A stretch of 64,000 bases of DNA from Gaoshiqia hydrogeniformans. GTDB lineage: Bacteria > Bacteroidota > Bacteroidia > Bacteroidales > Prolixibacteraceae. The DNA lies in assembly GCF_049347105.1 (NCBI RefSeq), contig NZ_CP186334.1, forward strand, positions 3,844,001 through 3,908,000. Reading direction: 5' to 3'. Below, one piece after another: positions 44,145 to 53,274 of this stretch. Every line of letters begins with the position of its first letter. Within the stretch, counting starts at the first letter, position 1. Under the pieces are notes generated by a model, which saw nothing but the letters and a program-made list of their open reading frames with translations, did not search any database and was not told the DNA's origin. Position numbers and translations under genes: made by a program.

Positions 44145-44180
44145 TTTTAAAGTTTAGTCATTAAGCTGGTGTAAATACAT

Positions 44181-44222
44181 AAAAATAAGCAGGCTATACA
44201 GGAATCTGCCTGCTTATTTTTT
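44181..44222 (-). terminator. Terminator between susD and the pqaA-like gene
   Basis: A perfect 14-bp stem: 44181-44194 with 44208-44221. On the minus strand the stem is followed by TTTTT. It lies inside an otherwise same-strand gene row, so it should lower expression of the enzyme genes relative to SusC/SusD. Confidence 0.8.
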
Positions 44223-44234
44223 AGTAGAAAACAA

Positions 44235-45887
44235 TTAATAGGGTTTTCCTGTACCCTGAAGCAACCATGTCCGGGACCAGGCGCTGTTGTTGCTCACATC
44301 ACTGCCTTTGTATTGGGATGGTTCCAACCTTTGTATAGCTGCTTCGGCATTTACCGTATTTTTGGATATCTCATTTGTAAAGTGATAGTAAAAACGAATT
44401 GGTAATGCGGTTCTTTTGGCCGATTCGCCGGTCTGCAGAGCCGGGAACCCGGTGCGTCGGTAATCAAACCAGGATTCAGCTGCGGCTGTCCAACTCGCAA
44501 TCCATTTTTGGAGGATGATGCTCTCGAGACCCGAATAGGGGGCTCCGCCAATGTACCCGCTGAAGCTTGAGCCAACTCCCCAGGCATTAAATGATTGTTG
44601 AATTCCTGCAGCATAATGGTCTTCAGGAGTTCCGGGGGCCCAGTTGTACAAAGCGGCTTCGGCCAGTATCAGATGAACTTCGGCGGCCGACATAAGCCTC
44701 ATCAACAATTGCGAACCGCTGCTTTGTTTATACATATCTTTGAGATGGGAAGCGTGGGGGTTGAATACCCCCTGGTCCAGATTCGGGTTCAGGTTATATT
44801 GTGAGGCCGCAAAAACAGAAGGCGGAATGCCCACATATTCCTGGTCAAAATCAATATCGACACCCCAGGCCTCTTTATAGGCGTCAACAATGTCCTGCGA
44901 AATTTCCCGCTTACCGTCCACAATGCGGTCAACATTGGTGCCGGATACCAATACCAAAGGGATGCTGATTTTATTTGCCCAAACACCCAGCCTCGGATCA
45001 TTTAATTGCTGAAGGGCATCCACAAGCGTCGCACATAATTTTACCCTCATGTAGTTTCCGCTTGGGTCGGGATTGAAAGCCATCGTGCTTGGCCAGGAAT
45101 TGGCTGCTGAATTTCCGGGATAACCAACGTTTGCATCGTCGGATGCTTGAGTGATCACCGGATACTTCCCGGGATCGGAGGTAATTTTTTTGATACCTTG
45201 TTCAGCGATGCCCGGTTCTTTTGCCGATAACCTCATGTAGTACCGGAGAGCCAGTGAATTGGCCAGCTTTCTCCATTTTAACACGTCGCCGTGGTAGAGC
45301 ACGTCTTGTGTTGAAGATATATTTTGATACTCGCCGGCGCTTTTTGACAAAAGCGTATTCGCCGTTTCCAGGTCGGCAAGAATTCCCGTGTATATATCTT
45401 TCTGAAGATCGAATGCCGGTTTATAAAATTCGGAACCCTGTTCCGCTTTGAGGGCATCTGTATAAGGGGCATCGCCCCAAAGGTCTGCAATTAAACCAAA
45501 GGTATAGGCCTTGAGGATCAACGCAACAGCCTGGTGAAATTCGAATCCGCCCTGAACAGCTTTTTTGTGAAGCTCGTCGGCATTTCTTAAAATGCCGTAA
45601 TACCCGCCCCAACTGTGGCTTTCGTTATCCCAGTCATAATCGTTATGCCCGCCCGACCATCCGTCGTGTTGGGTATGTTGCATCACCCCGGCAATGTTGC
45701 CGAAGCCTAAACTGACGACCGTTTGACCCAGATTGGTGATAATCGTAGGCATCAGCAAGTTCAGGTCGGCGATTTCCGGATCGACATCATTCGGGTTAAT
45801 ATTTAATTCGTCCAGGTCTTTACACGAAATAACCAAAGCCAGGACGAGGGCTAAAGCCATGATAAAGCTATTTTTTATTTTGCGCAT
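44235..45887 (-). CDS. SusD/RagB-family outer-membrane lipoprotein (1)
   Basis: A 550-residue surface lipoprotein (lipobox ALVISC, then KDLDELNINPND). The SusD-like_2 branch is recognised by NLLMPTIITNLGQ, FGLIADLWGDAPYTDAL, LKWRKLANSLALRYYMRLS and the C-terminal WFDYRRTGFPAL. It forms the lid over the SusC channel and captures the ligand at the surface. It is 18 bp behind SusC on the same strand. SusD-like_2 members serve diverse ligands including oligopeptides and glycans, so the substrate is not revealed. Confidence 0.95.
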   Translation of the reverse strand: MRKIKNSFIMALALVLALVISCKDLDELNINPNDVDPEIADLNLLMPTIITNLGQTVVSLGFGNIAGVMQHTQHDGWSGGHNDYDWDNESHSWGGYYGILRNADELHKKAVQGGFEFHQAVALILKAYTFGLIADLWGDAPYTDALKAEQGSEFYKPAFDLQKDIYTGILADLETANTLLSKSAGEYQNISSTQDVLYHGDVLKWRKLANSLALRYYMRLSAKEPGIAEQGIKKITSDPGKYPVITQASDDANVGYPGNSAANSWPSTMAFNPDPSGNYMRVKLCATLVDALQQLNDPRLGVWANKISIPLVLVSGTNVDRIVDGKREISQDIVDAYKEAWGVDIDFDQEYVGIPPSVFAASQYNLNPNLDQGVFNPHASHLKDMYKQSSGSQLLMRLMSAAEVHLILAEAALYNWAPGTPEDHYAAGIQQSFNAWGVGSSFSGYIGGAPYSGLESIILQKWIASWTAAAESWFDYRRTGFPALQTGESAKRTALPIRFYYHFTNEISKNTVNAEAAIQRLEPSQYKGSDVSNNSAWSRTWLLQGTGKPY

Positions 45888-45905
45888 GATTCCAGATTTA
45901 GTTTG

Positions 45906-48900
45906 TTAAAAAGTAAAGCTTAGTTTAAATCCAACGGGTACCACCCAAGGTTCGGCATTGTACCGTTCAACACCGTGGAGAAATTTGCCGCTTCCCTCTG
46001 CCTGATAGGCTCTTTCCGGATCGACTCTCAAATCAGCATCTTTTGCCCATAGCATGATGTTTCGGCTGTAGACCGAGAAATTCACATCTGTCATTTTTAT
46101 TTTTTGAGCGATTTTATCCGGTAGCCGATAACTCAGGGAGATTTCCCTTAGTTTTATATAATCGGCATCAAACAGGTTGGCCTGGCCAATATCCCAGGGA
46201 TAACTGACAACATAAGGCAGAAATACGGTCCCGACATTCCCCAGATTTTCTTTTTCGAGGACAAACTTACCATTTTCGTCATGATGGCCCATCACACCCG
46301 GGGCAAAGGTGCCGTCGTAAACGGTCACGCCGCTGAAATTTTCAGGGAAACCGCCAAAATCGGGGGTCGGACCGCCAACAGGCCGTAAGCGGTCACTTAA
46401 TAATAATTTGTCTTCGTTGGCGACCACCCAATCGCGAAGCGCCTGGCTGGCTGCGCCGCCCAATTCTCCCGGATGTACCAGTTCATTGAGCCAGGTTTGC
46501 GTATGCACCGATTCGGATAAGTACCGGTAGGTTTGCGATACATACTGCCCTCCGCATCGCCAGTCGAAGGTCATGTTGAGCGTGAAATTTTTATAGGAAA
46601 GAGAAGATTGCATGCCGAGGATAAAATCCGGGTTGTAATTGCCAACCTTCGAATAGCTTTCTTCGCCTTCCCATTCCGCATCAAGTCCGCTGCCAAGCAC
46701 CGGGTATCCGTAATAGATCGAGGTCGGATCAGTTACCCGTTTCACCTTACGGGAATACAGGTTGCCGATCCGTCCGTCGTGACCTTCATCTTTGTTTTTG
46801 GCATAACCGATGTTTTTCACCCTTGCCTGGTCCCAAAAATCAATAAAATCAACATCATCTGCCAATTTGAGTATCCGGGTGTCATTTTTTGTGAAGTTAA
46901 CATTCACATCCCAGGTCCAGTTCTGCGTTTTAACAGGTACAGCTCCCACTAAAAATTCAACGCCTTTGCTTTGGAGCAGCCCCGCGTTGATGACAATGGT
47001 GCTAAAACCGGTTGATCCGGCTAAGGGAATATTTGGCAGGATTTGATTTTTATTGTCCGATTTATAATAGGTGCCGTCGAACCGTAAGCGGTTTGAAAGC
47101 AGCCGGATATCGGCTCCGATTTCATAGGATGTGGCTATCTCCGGTTTCAGGTTAGGGCTTAATAAGCCGCCCGGCTTGGTCAGTTGGATGGCATCTCCCC
47201 ATTGCCCTGCATTCCCGTATGTTGCATAAAGCCGGTAAGGGTCGGTATCGTTACCTACCTGGGCCCATCCGCCTCTTATTTTAAACATGTTAACCGATTG
47301 GCCCAGGTTTATGATTTCGTCTACCATTACGCTCAGCGAGGCTGACGGATAAAAGTAGGAACGGTTTTCCGAAGGGAGAGTACTTGCCCAGTCATTTCGT
47401 GCCGTCAGGTCGAGGTACAGGGTTTCTTTCCAGGCCAGGTTGGCCAGTGCATAAATACTGTTTATGCCTCTTTGGCTTCTTGAATTACTGTAGTTCAATG
47501 CTCCCGAGCTAATATTCTGGATGGTGAATAAGTTTGGCACGGTTAAGCCGGCTCCCGGTTTCGATGAATTACTGGTGCCCGAAGATTTGGCGTATAAAAC
47601 GTTTCCTCCGGCAGAGAGGGTCAGTGCGAAATCTTTCCAGCTGTTATTGGTGTAAGTAAGCAAGGCATCCGTATTTCGTTCGAGCCTGTTGCTGTTTGAA
47701 ATTCCGTAAGCTCCGTTATTGGGTTCCTGACTGTAACCGGGAGCAATTTTTGTTTCACGCACTTCGTCTGTTTTATCCAGGGCATAGCGCAGCATGAGGC
47801 TGAATGCGGGAGAGATTTGCCAGTTTGCTACCAGATTGCCAAACAGCCGGTACCTGTTAAAGCTGTTGTTCACGTCGTAAGCCAAATAATATGGGTTTTC
47901 GTGATTTCCGGATACCCGTTTGATATTGTTGCCCGAACCATAATCTTTCAGTTTCCGGATATCAATATTGGTTGGGTGGTTATAGGCCCATTGCATGGGG
48001 TTTGTCCCCCTGTTTGATGACGGCCTGTTGTCGGCCCAGTTGTTGATAAAGGTCAGATCGGTGCTGACCGAGAGTTTCTTGTTTACCTTTGAAGAGGCTG
48101 CCAGGGATAAACTGTTTTTATTTAGGTCCGAATTGGGGATTAATCCGCTGTGGGTCATGTTGGATAATCCAAAGCGATAATTTACAGCGTTGTTTGATCC
48201 TGAAACTGATACCCCGTTGGTGGTGGTAACGGCAAAATCGTGAATGAAATTTTTAACGTTATTGGGGTACGACACGACTTCTGTTGGCACAGGGACGCCA
48301 TTGGCATCCAACGGAGCATCCCACTGTACGGCCCAGTAGCCTTTATCATTTTCCGGACCGGCGCCGGTGCCGTCGCCCGGGCTAATGGTGGGTAATATGC
48401 CTCCTCCGACATTTTCGGGCCTGAACGAGAAAAAGCCCGTTGAGAAGCGCGTTTGTACGTTCAGAAAGCGGGCAGGGATATCCAGTACGGTATTGGATGT
48501 CACGGTTACTTTCATCTTTTCCTGATCTTTTGCTTTCTTGGTGGTAATCAACACAACACCGTTTCCGGCACGGGTGCCGTATAGCGCGGCCGCGCTCGGA
48601 CCTTTCAGGATAGATACGCTTTCGATGTTTTCCGGATCCAAATCGGAGATCGCGTTGCCATAGTCGACCCGGTTATCGCTACCGAATCCCCCGACATTAT
48701 TAACCGAGTTTGATAGGGGCACACCGTCAACAACAAAAAGCGGTTGATTGTCTGTGCTTAAGGATGTCGCTCCCCGGATTTCCATACTGACGGTAGAACC
48801 CGTTCCTCCGGTTGAATTGATGGTGACACCGGCAACCTTTCCTGCCATCGAATTCAATACATTCTCACGCGCCACCCGTGATAAATCTTCGCCGTCAATT

Positions 48901-49343
48901 TTTCCGACGGAGAAACCCAGCGATTTTTCCTCGCGTTTGATCCCCAGGGCGGTAACAACCACTTCTCCAAGCGCCTCGATGCGTTCCTCCATGACAATAT
49001 TAATCACAGTCCGTCCCTGTACGGCAATTTCCTGGGGCACAAAACCGATAAATGAAAACAGGAGGCTTTCATCGGCCGGAACATCAATGTTGTATTTACC
49101 ATCCGTGTTGGTAATGGTTCCGGAGCCGGTTCCCTTCACAACAATACTAACACCAGGGAGCGCTATCCCGGTTGAAGCAGAAGTAACCGTTCCGGTTACT
49201 TTTAAAGTTGCCTGTTCTGCCTGTATCGGGCCGGAAGCCGGCGTGGCCAAAACAGCCCCGTCCGAAAATACCAGTGCAAGGGTCAATAGGATCAAGGGAA
49301 ACAGATGCCCTTTAATATTTTGGAATGAATATTTCAGTTTCAT
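45906..49343 (-). CDS. SusC/RagA-family TonB-linked outer-membrane transporter (1)
   Basis: A 1145-residue transporter. ATG 49343 begins the signal sequence (MKLKYSFQNIKGHLFPLILL). Then the CarboxypepD_reg-like domain (KVTGTVTSASTGIALPGVSI), the SusC signature ALGEVVVTALGIKREEKSLG, the plug (PLFVVDGVPLSN, ESVSILKGPSAAALYGTRAG) and a 22-strand barrel closing with VPVGFKLSFTF. There is no STN domain, so it does not signal to a FecR/ECF pair. It imports substrate fragments with the SusD next to it. The gene follows the PKD lipoprotein by 12-21 bp. Confidence 0.96.
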   Translation of the reverse strand: MKLKYSFQNIKGHLFPLILLTLALVFSDGAVLATPASGPIQAEQATLKVTGTVTSASTGIALPGVSIVVKGTGSGTITNTDGKYNIDVPADESLLFSFIGFVPQEIAVQGRTVINIVMEERIEALGEVVVTALGIKREEKSLGFSVGKIDGEDLSRVARENVLNSMAGKVAGVTINSTGGTGSTVSMEIRGATSLSTDNQPLFVVDGVPLSNSVNNVGGFGSDNRVDYGNAISDLDPENIESVSILKGPSAAALYGTRAGNGVVLITTKKAKDQEKMKVTVTSNTVLDIPARFLNVQTRFSTGFFSFRPENVGGGILPTISPGDGTGAGPENDKGYWAVQWDAPLDANGVPVPTEVVSYPNNVKNFIHDFAVTTTNGVSVSGSNNAVNYRFGLSNMTHSGLIPNSDLNKNSLSLAASSKVNKKLSVSTDLTFINNWADNRPSSNRGTNPMQWAYNHPTNIDIRKLKDYGSGNNIKRVSGNHENPYYLAYDVNNSFNRYRLFGNLVANWQISPAFSLMLRYALDKTDEVRETKIAPGYSQEPNNGAYGISNSNRLERNTDALLTYTNNSWKDFALTLSAGGNVLYAKSSGTSNSSKPGAGLTVPNLFTIQNISSGALNYSNSRSQRGINSIYALANLAWKETLYLDLTARNDWASTLPSENRSYFYPSASLSVMVDEIINLGQSVNMFKIRGGWAQVGNDTDPYRLYATYGNAGQWGDAIQLTKPGGLLSPNLKPEIATSYEIGADIRLLSNRLRFDGTYYKSDNKNQILPNIPLAGSTGFSTIVINAGLLQSKGVEFLVGAVPVKTQNWTWDVNVNFTKNDTRILKLADDVDFIDFWDQARVKNIGYAKNKDEGHDGRIGNLYSRKVKRVTDPTSIYYGYPVLGSGLDAEWEGEESYSKVGNYNPDFILGMQSSLSYKNFTLNMTFDWRCGGQYVSQTYRYLSESVHTQTWLNELVHPGELGGAASQALRDWVVANEDKLLLSDRLRPVGGPTPDFGGFPENFSGVTVYDGTFAPGVMGHHDENGKFVLEKENLGNVGTVFLPYVVSYPWDIGQANLFDADYIKLREISLSYRLPDKIAQKIKMTDVNFSVYSRNIMLWAKDADLRVDPERAYQAEGSGKFLHGVERYNAEPWVVPVGFKLSFTF

Positions 49344-49364
49344 ATGAATCAATTTGGGTTAGTT

Positions 49365-50402
49365 TTATCGGACAGCTTCGAAACTAAGGATGAGGGCATG
49401 GGTGTTTATGCCAATAATCTGGGCGGGATCTGCGCCTGCTGCCATAAACATAATTAATTGCATGCGCGAGTCGGAAATGGACTTTATGATCACTTTGCGC
49501 TGAAAATCACGGAACCCGATAAACTCTGTGCCCGAAAAATCAAGTGTCATTACGTTGTTGAAAGTAATTGAATAGGTGGGGGGGGCATAAACAGAAGACA
49601 CCGTGAAGTTTTCATTTTCAGTAAAAGTAAACGTAGCCCCGGTTTGGGGTGTGTATTTGGCAATACACAGTCCGTAGAATTCTTCAATAATATCACCGAG
49701 TGACATTCCTAATCCCAGGTAAGATTGGATTTCAGCAGCGGTTGGCTTTACTAAGTTTCCTAACATAGTAGCTGCATTGCCACCTGCAACCGCTGCAAAT
49801 TGATAAACGAAACCACTAAAAGCCCCGCCATCGGCTTTAACATCATGAACATACTTGCCGTCATAATAAAAGGTATAGGTGTCATCATAAATAGCGCCCA
49901 TGCCGAATTCTGTGCTGAAGATTCCGGCCGGAAGCGGCCTGGGGGTACCCGAAACCGTAGTAAAATTAGCATTGGCATTGGCAAAATAATCACCTCCTGT
50001 AGGATGGTCGCCGGTTAATTTCCAGGTTTTTCCCTGATACCCCTGCGCAGTGTGGTCGCCGGTAAGCATGGCATAGGGCGTAAGCGCTACGGCCACTGTA
50101 ACCGATTTGGTAACCGAATTACCGTCCTGATCTTTAGCGGTTAAGCTGACCAGGTAATAACCGCCTTCCTCATAAACATGTACCGGGTCCTTTTCGGTAC
50201 TGGTGGTTTCGTCGCCAAAATCCCACGACCAGCTAACGGCGCTGTGGGTCAGTGCGGTAAAAGCCACTTGTTTGTCCTGAACACTGTGGAAAATCAAGGC
50301 CGACAACGGCCATGTGGGCCGGTCGTTGTCTTCTGTACACGACTGAAACAGCACGATTCCGGTCATCAATACAAAAAAGGTGAAATGTAATCGTTTTTTC
50401 AT
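49365..50402 (-). CDS. PKD-domain surface lipoprotein of the SusC/D locus
   Basis: A 345-residue lipoprotein (MKKRLHFTFFVLMTGIV, lipobox LFQSC, C22). Residues about 35-105 form one PKD domain (WSWDFGDETTSTEKDPVHVY, then YLVSLTAKD). The rest is beta-rich with repeated TWKLTGDH-like strands and resembles surface glycan-binding or small lipocalin/endonuclease-like partner proteins seen beside SusC/SusD. It is the first gene of the SusC/D transcript; putting a PKD lipoprotein before susC is uncommon (it usually follows susD). Likely role: capture of the ligand at the cell surface. No enzymatic motif seen. Confidence 0.75.
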   Translation of the reverse strand: MKKRLHFTFFVLMTGIVLFQSCTEDNDRPTWPLSALIFHSVQDKQVAFTALTHSAVSWSWDFGDETTSTEKDPVHVYEEGGYYLVSLTAKDQDGNSVTKSVTVAVALTPYAMLTGDHTAQGYQGKTWKLTGDHPTGGDYFANANANFTTVSGTPRPLPAGIFSTEFGMGAIYDDTYTFYYDGKYVHDVKADGGAFSGFVYQFAAVAGGNAATMLGNLVKPTAAEIQSYLGLGMSLGDIIEEFYGLCIAKYTPQTGATFTFTENENFTVSSVYAPPTYSITFNNVMTLDFSGTEFIGFRDFQRKVIIKSISDSRMQLIMFMAAGADPAQIIGINTHALILSFEAVR

Positions 50403-50779
50403 AGTTCAGAGCTTTGGTTAAATTTAATATCCTGTTGATCTGCCATTTTAAATCTCTTTATTCCAAGAGATATTTTCAGATTCCGGTTTTTAGATGTTCG
50501 TCGCAGGGGTGGGGAGTGTCTCAACTTTTATTTTACGAATGGTCGATTAAAAACATTACATGTAAAATACGAAATGCGGGGTGATTAGTTCTATTCTAAA
50601 TTAATGATATTGATACAGAAATGCTTATGGAATATTCGTGAAAACTGAATATATCTTCACTTCCAACGGCCCTTTATGTCGTTATTGTTGTTGAAGCATT
50701 TCAATACATTTGTTGTAAAAACTCAGTTCGGCAATTTTTAATGCTCCGTACGTTGTCGTTTTTTATCGGGCTTGTCCGG
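50403..50779. other. Intergenic region upstream of the first SusC/D operon
   Basis: 377 bp between the fusion gene and the PKD lipoprotein gene, both on the minus strand. It contains a perfect 10-bp palindrome TTACATGTAA at 50556-50565, which shares the ATGTAA core of the 33-bp element but not its flanks. No ORF, terminator or convincing -7 box was found. Confidence 0.4.
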
Positions 50780-52930
50780 TTAATTTGAGCTGGATTTGGC
50801 GTTAAATTTTTCCATGACCTCTCTCCATGTCGTTAGTAGGATGCCATTATACCGGAAATAATTGACCACCACCGGGTCGGCAAACAGTTGGGCCTCCCAA
50901 GCCCGTTGCTGCCACGATCCGGTGATCGATTTCAGTTTGTCGGTTTCAACCGAAGGATGAAAAATAATTTCGGTGAGCCCCTCATTCAGCGAGTTGACCA
51001 GGGCCAGAAAATTGGCCCTCTTCAGCTCATACGTTTTTCCGTCGGGCACACTGGTGAAATTATCGAGCTTTGGAAGTTGATAGGCGTTGATCATGCCGAT
51101 CACTTCCTCGTTTACCGGGTAACCAACATCGCGGTACTTTTGGGCGACTTCCGGATTCGACAAGTCAATGGCGTTGGCGGGAATGCGGTAAGCTTCGGCT
51201 GTTTTCAGAAAAACTTCGACAAATGCGGGCGATCCGTACAGGGTCCCCATGTGGGTGTCAATATGGGTCGGGTTGAGCCCCAGGGCCAGCATGCGGTCAA
51301 TTTGCGCACGTATTTCAATTTCGACTTCACGGGGAGAGGCATTTATGACCACTTCCTGCACGCTTCGGTACATTTTCCCTTCAGGATCAATTAGCCCAGG
51401 TACTTTTCCCGGATCGGTAAGCGTTGGCCAACGGTACGATTTCCATTCGCTGGTCAGCGTAAGATGGACGCCGATGTCGGCTCCCGGATGTTTTTTTGCC
51501 CATTCAACAAAGTCGTTTGCACTGGGGCAGGGCATCATCACCGCCCCTGAACTGACATAGCCGTTTTCGATGTAGTATTCGCCTGCCTGGTTGGCTTCGG
51601 GGCACATGCCTAAGTCGTCCATATGCAGCAATAAGATCTTTCTTCCTTTTGGGAAGCCCAGTTTTTCGGCATTGGTTATCCCGCCGGGGTTCTCTTTTAT
51701 CCAATTCGGCGCGAAGGCAACGTGTTTGATCGTTTTGCCCGTTTTCAAATGAGAAGAGTAAGAAATATGGACCAAGCCATCTTTTGTCTGAATCGCCGTG
51801 GGGTACGAAAATCCGCCGTCGGGATTGTTTTCCAGGTGTTTTGTCCATTTCCATGTTTCGCCTTCATCGTCCGAGAGGCTCACGGCCAGCCGGTGACGGC
51901 CATTTTCCAGGTCGTTGTAAACCATCAGCAGGTTCCCGTCGTTCAGCGTAATGGCGTCAATACTCGCCCCGGGATTCGGGAGCGGGGTTTTCTGCGCCGC
52001 ACTCCAGTTTATTCCTTCATCGGCGGATTCACTTACCATGATCCTTCCGGGCGAGTCGCCGTTGTCGCGCATGAAGGCGAGCAGCAAGCCGTCTTTTTTG
52101 CGAATAATGGCGGGCTGGATGTTTCCGCGCCCTACAATCGGCAGAGACGGTTTCCAGCTGTCGCCGTGATCATCCGAAACAGCCACCAGCGAAAGGTTGT
52201 AACCATCCGAATACAAGGGCAACAGGATTCTTCCCGAGGGTAAAATCAACGGTTTAATCCGCGGCATCCAGCCTGTTTCCCGTTTCAAAGGGTTGCCGGC
52301 CGCTTCCACGATCTGTTTTTCGTATTGGGGTGCGTAGGCTGCCCAGGCAAGTTCGGGCGTTTTTGCTTCTTTAAATTTTTCTTCCAGGGTATTAGCAAAG
52401 GCTTCACCGGGTTTCAGCAAAATAACATCCTGCCATTCCCACCTGGGTGGCCCGTCATTCAGGTAATCCGACGAAATCCTGGTTTTCAGAAGGCTGTTTT
52501 CCCACTGGTTGGCCACAACCACCACCCAAACCAGGTGCAAGCGGCCCTTCCCGTCAATAAACAACGTTGGGTTGCAATCCGGATGATCAGGTGTATCGGC
52601 CAGTATAAAGGGTTGACTCCACATTTGCATGCCTTTCTTCAAACGGGCGCCTTTAATGACAACATCGTTGGCAGTACGTTCTCCGGAACCTTCGAACCAG
52701 CAACTGAGCAGGTCGCCGTTTGAAAGCTCCACGATGGCGCTGCTGTGTACATGTTTATTTTGTTCAGGGAAAATAACTTTGGATTGAAAAACTGGTTTTG
52801 AACCGGTTTCCGGCGGCATTTTTGCCGGTGCAAAGAGAAAATGAATGGAGAAAATGGCTGTCAGACAGGTTGTTTTGAGAATTTTGCCAAACCAAAGGGG
52901 TGAAAAGCATTGCAACGAATTGTTTTTCAT
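50780..52930 (-). CDS. Fusion of sialidase-fold (BNR) domain and ChbG/YdjC-type carbohydrate deacetylase
   Basis: A 716-residue exported protein with two enzyme domains. After an N-terminal signal (hydrophobic about 20-36) residues 45-410 form a sialidase-like propeller (BNR_2 type) with Asp-box motifs SDDHGDSW (252-259), SADEGINW (302-309) and SDDEGETW (353-360). Residues 430-716 form a ChbG/HpnK (YdjC) deacetylase with the metal/catalytic motifs HMDDLG (D438, D439), GVHLTL (H489), THIDTH (556-560) and IIFHPSVE. The second domain would remove N-acetyl from amino sugars. The propeller could be a sialidase or another exo-glycosidase; its arginine triad cannot be confirmed by eye. The 33-bp element lies 76 bp upstream of the start. 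Confidence 0.85.
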   Translation of the reverse strand: MKNNSLQCFSPLWFGKILKTTCLTAIFSIHFLFAPAKMPPETGSKPVFQSKVIFPEQNKHVHSSAIVELSNGDLLSCWFEGSGERTANDVVIKGARLKKGMQMWSQPFILADTPDHPDCNPTLFIDGKGRLHLVWVVVVANQWENSLLKTRISSDYLNDGPPRWEWQDVILLKPGEAFANTLEEKFKEAKTPELAWAAYAPQYEKQIVEAAGNPLKRETGWMPRIKPLILPSGRILLPLYSDGYNLSLVAVSDDHGDSWKPSLPIVGRGNIQPAIIRKKDGLLLAFMRDNGDSPGRIMVSESADEGINWSAAQKTPLPNPGASIDAITLNDGNLLMVYNDLENGRHRLAVSLSDDEGETWKWTKHLENNPDGGFSYPTAIQTKDGLVHISYSSHLKTGKTIKHVAFAPNWIKENPGGITNAEKLGFPKGRKILLLHMDDLGMCPEANQAGEYYIENGYVSSGAVMMPCPSANDFVEWAKKHPGADIGVHLTLTSEWKSYRWPTLTDPGKVPGLIDPEGKMYRSVQEVVINASPREVEIEIRAQIDRMLALGLNPTHIDTHMGTLYGSPAFVEVFLKTAEAYRIPANAIDLSNPEVAQKYRDVGYPVNEEVIGMINAYQLPKLDNFTSVPDGKTYELKRANFLALVNSLNEGLTEIIFHPSVETDKLKSITGSWQQRAWEAQLFADPVVVNYFRYNGILLTTWREVMEKFNAKSSSN

Positions 52931-53006
52931 AGGTTATAAGTTATTAGGTTGATTCTCTTTTATTCCATATAAACAAAGGAACGATTTTGAAGGTTTTATT
53001 ACATAT

Positions 53007-53039
53007 CGTTTTTTAATCAGGTTACATGGTTTTTTAACC
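53007..53039 (-). promoter_or_regulatory. Conserved 33-bp element, copy 2 (upstream of the fusion gene)
   Basis: On the minus strand: GGTTAAAA, four variable bases, ATGTAA, two variable bases, TGA, TTAAAA. It ends 76 bp before ATG 52930; TTCCTTTG (52981 down to 52974), one mismatch to the -7 consensus, follows after exactly 25 bp. Confidence 0.7.
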
Positions 53040-53164
53040 CGGCTAGATTTGTTATCCTGTAATGGGGCCTGGTGTTTTTGTAATTTTGATGTAATTAAGG
53101 CTTGTTAATCAATCAAAAATGACCGGCGCTTTTTGATGAGTTTGCCAGGTGTGTTTTTGGTTGA

Positions 53165-53197
53165 GGTGAAAAAATAATGTAATTTGAATAAAATACC
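53165..53197 (+). promoter_or_regulatory. Conserved 33-bp element, copy 3 (upstream of the phosphatase gene)
   Basis: GGTGAAAA, four bases, ATGTAA (53177-53182), two bases, TGAATAAAAT (53185-53194). It ends 77 bp before ATG 53275. At 25-26 bp downstream is TTATTTTAG (53223-53231), a weaker -7 box. Confidence 0.7.
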
Positions 53198-53274
53198 TGA
53201 AGCGGTTGAGAAACATTTGCCGTTATTTTAGTTAGATTTTGAATTGAATCCGATTAACTAAACGTGTTTATATC

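Larger units (their letters stand above)
52931..53274. other. Divergent intergenic region with two copies of the 33-bp element
   Basis: 344 bp between the fusion gene (-) and the phosphatase gene (+). Each gene has its own element (53007-53039 on minus, 53165-53197 on plus), facing outward at nearly the same distance from the start codon. The 125 bp between the two copies show nothing else I can name. Confidence 0.6.
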
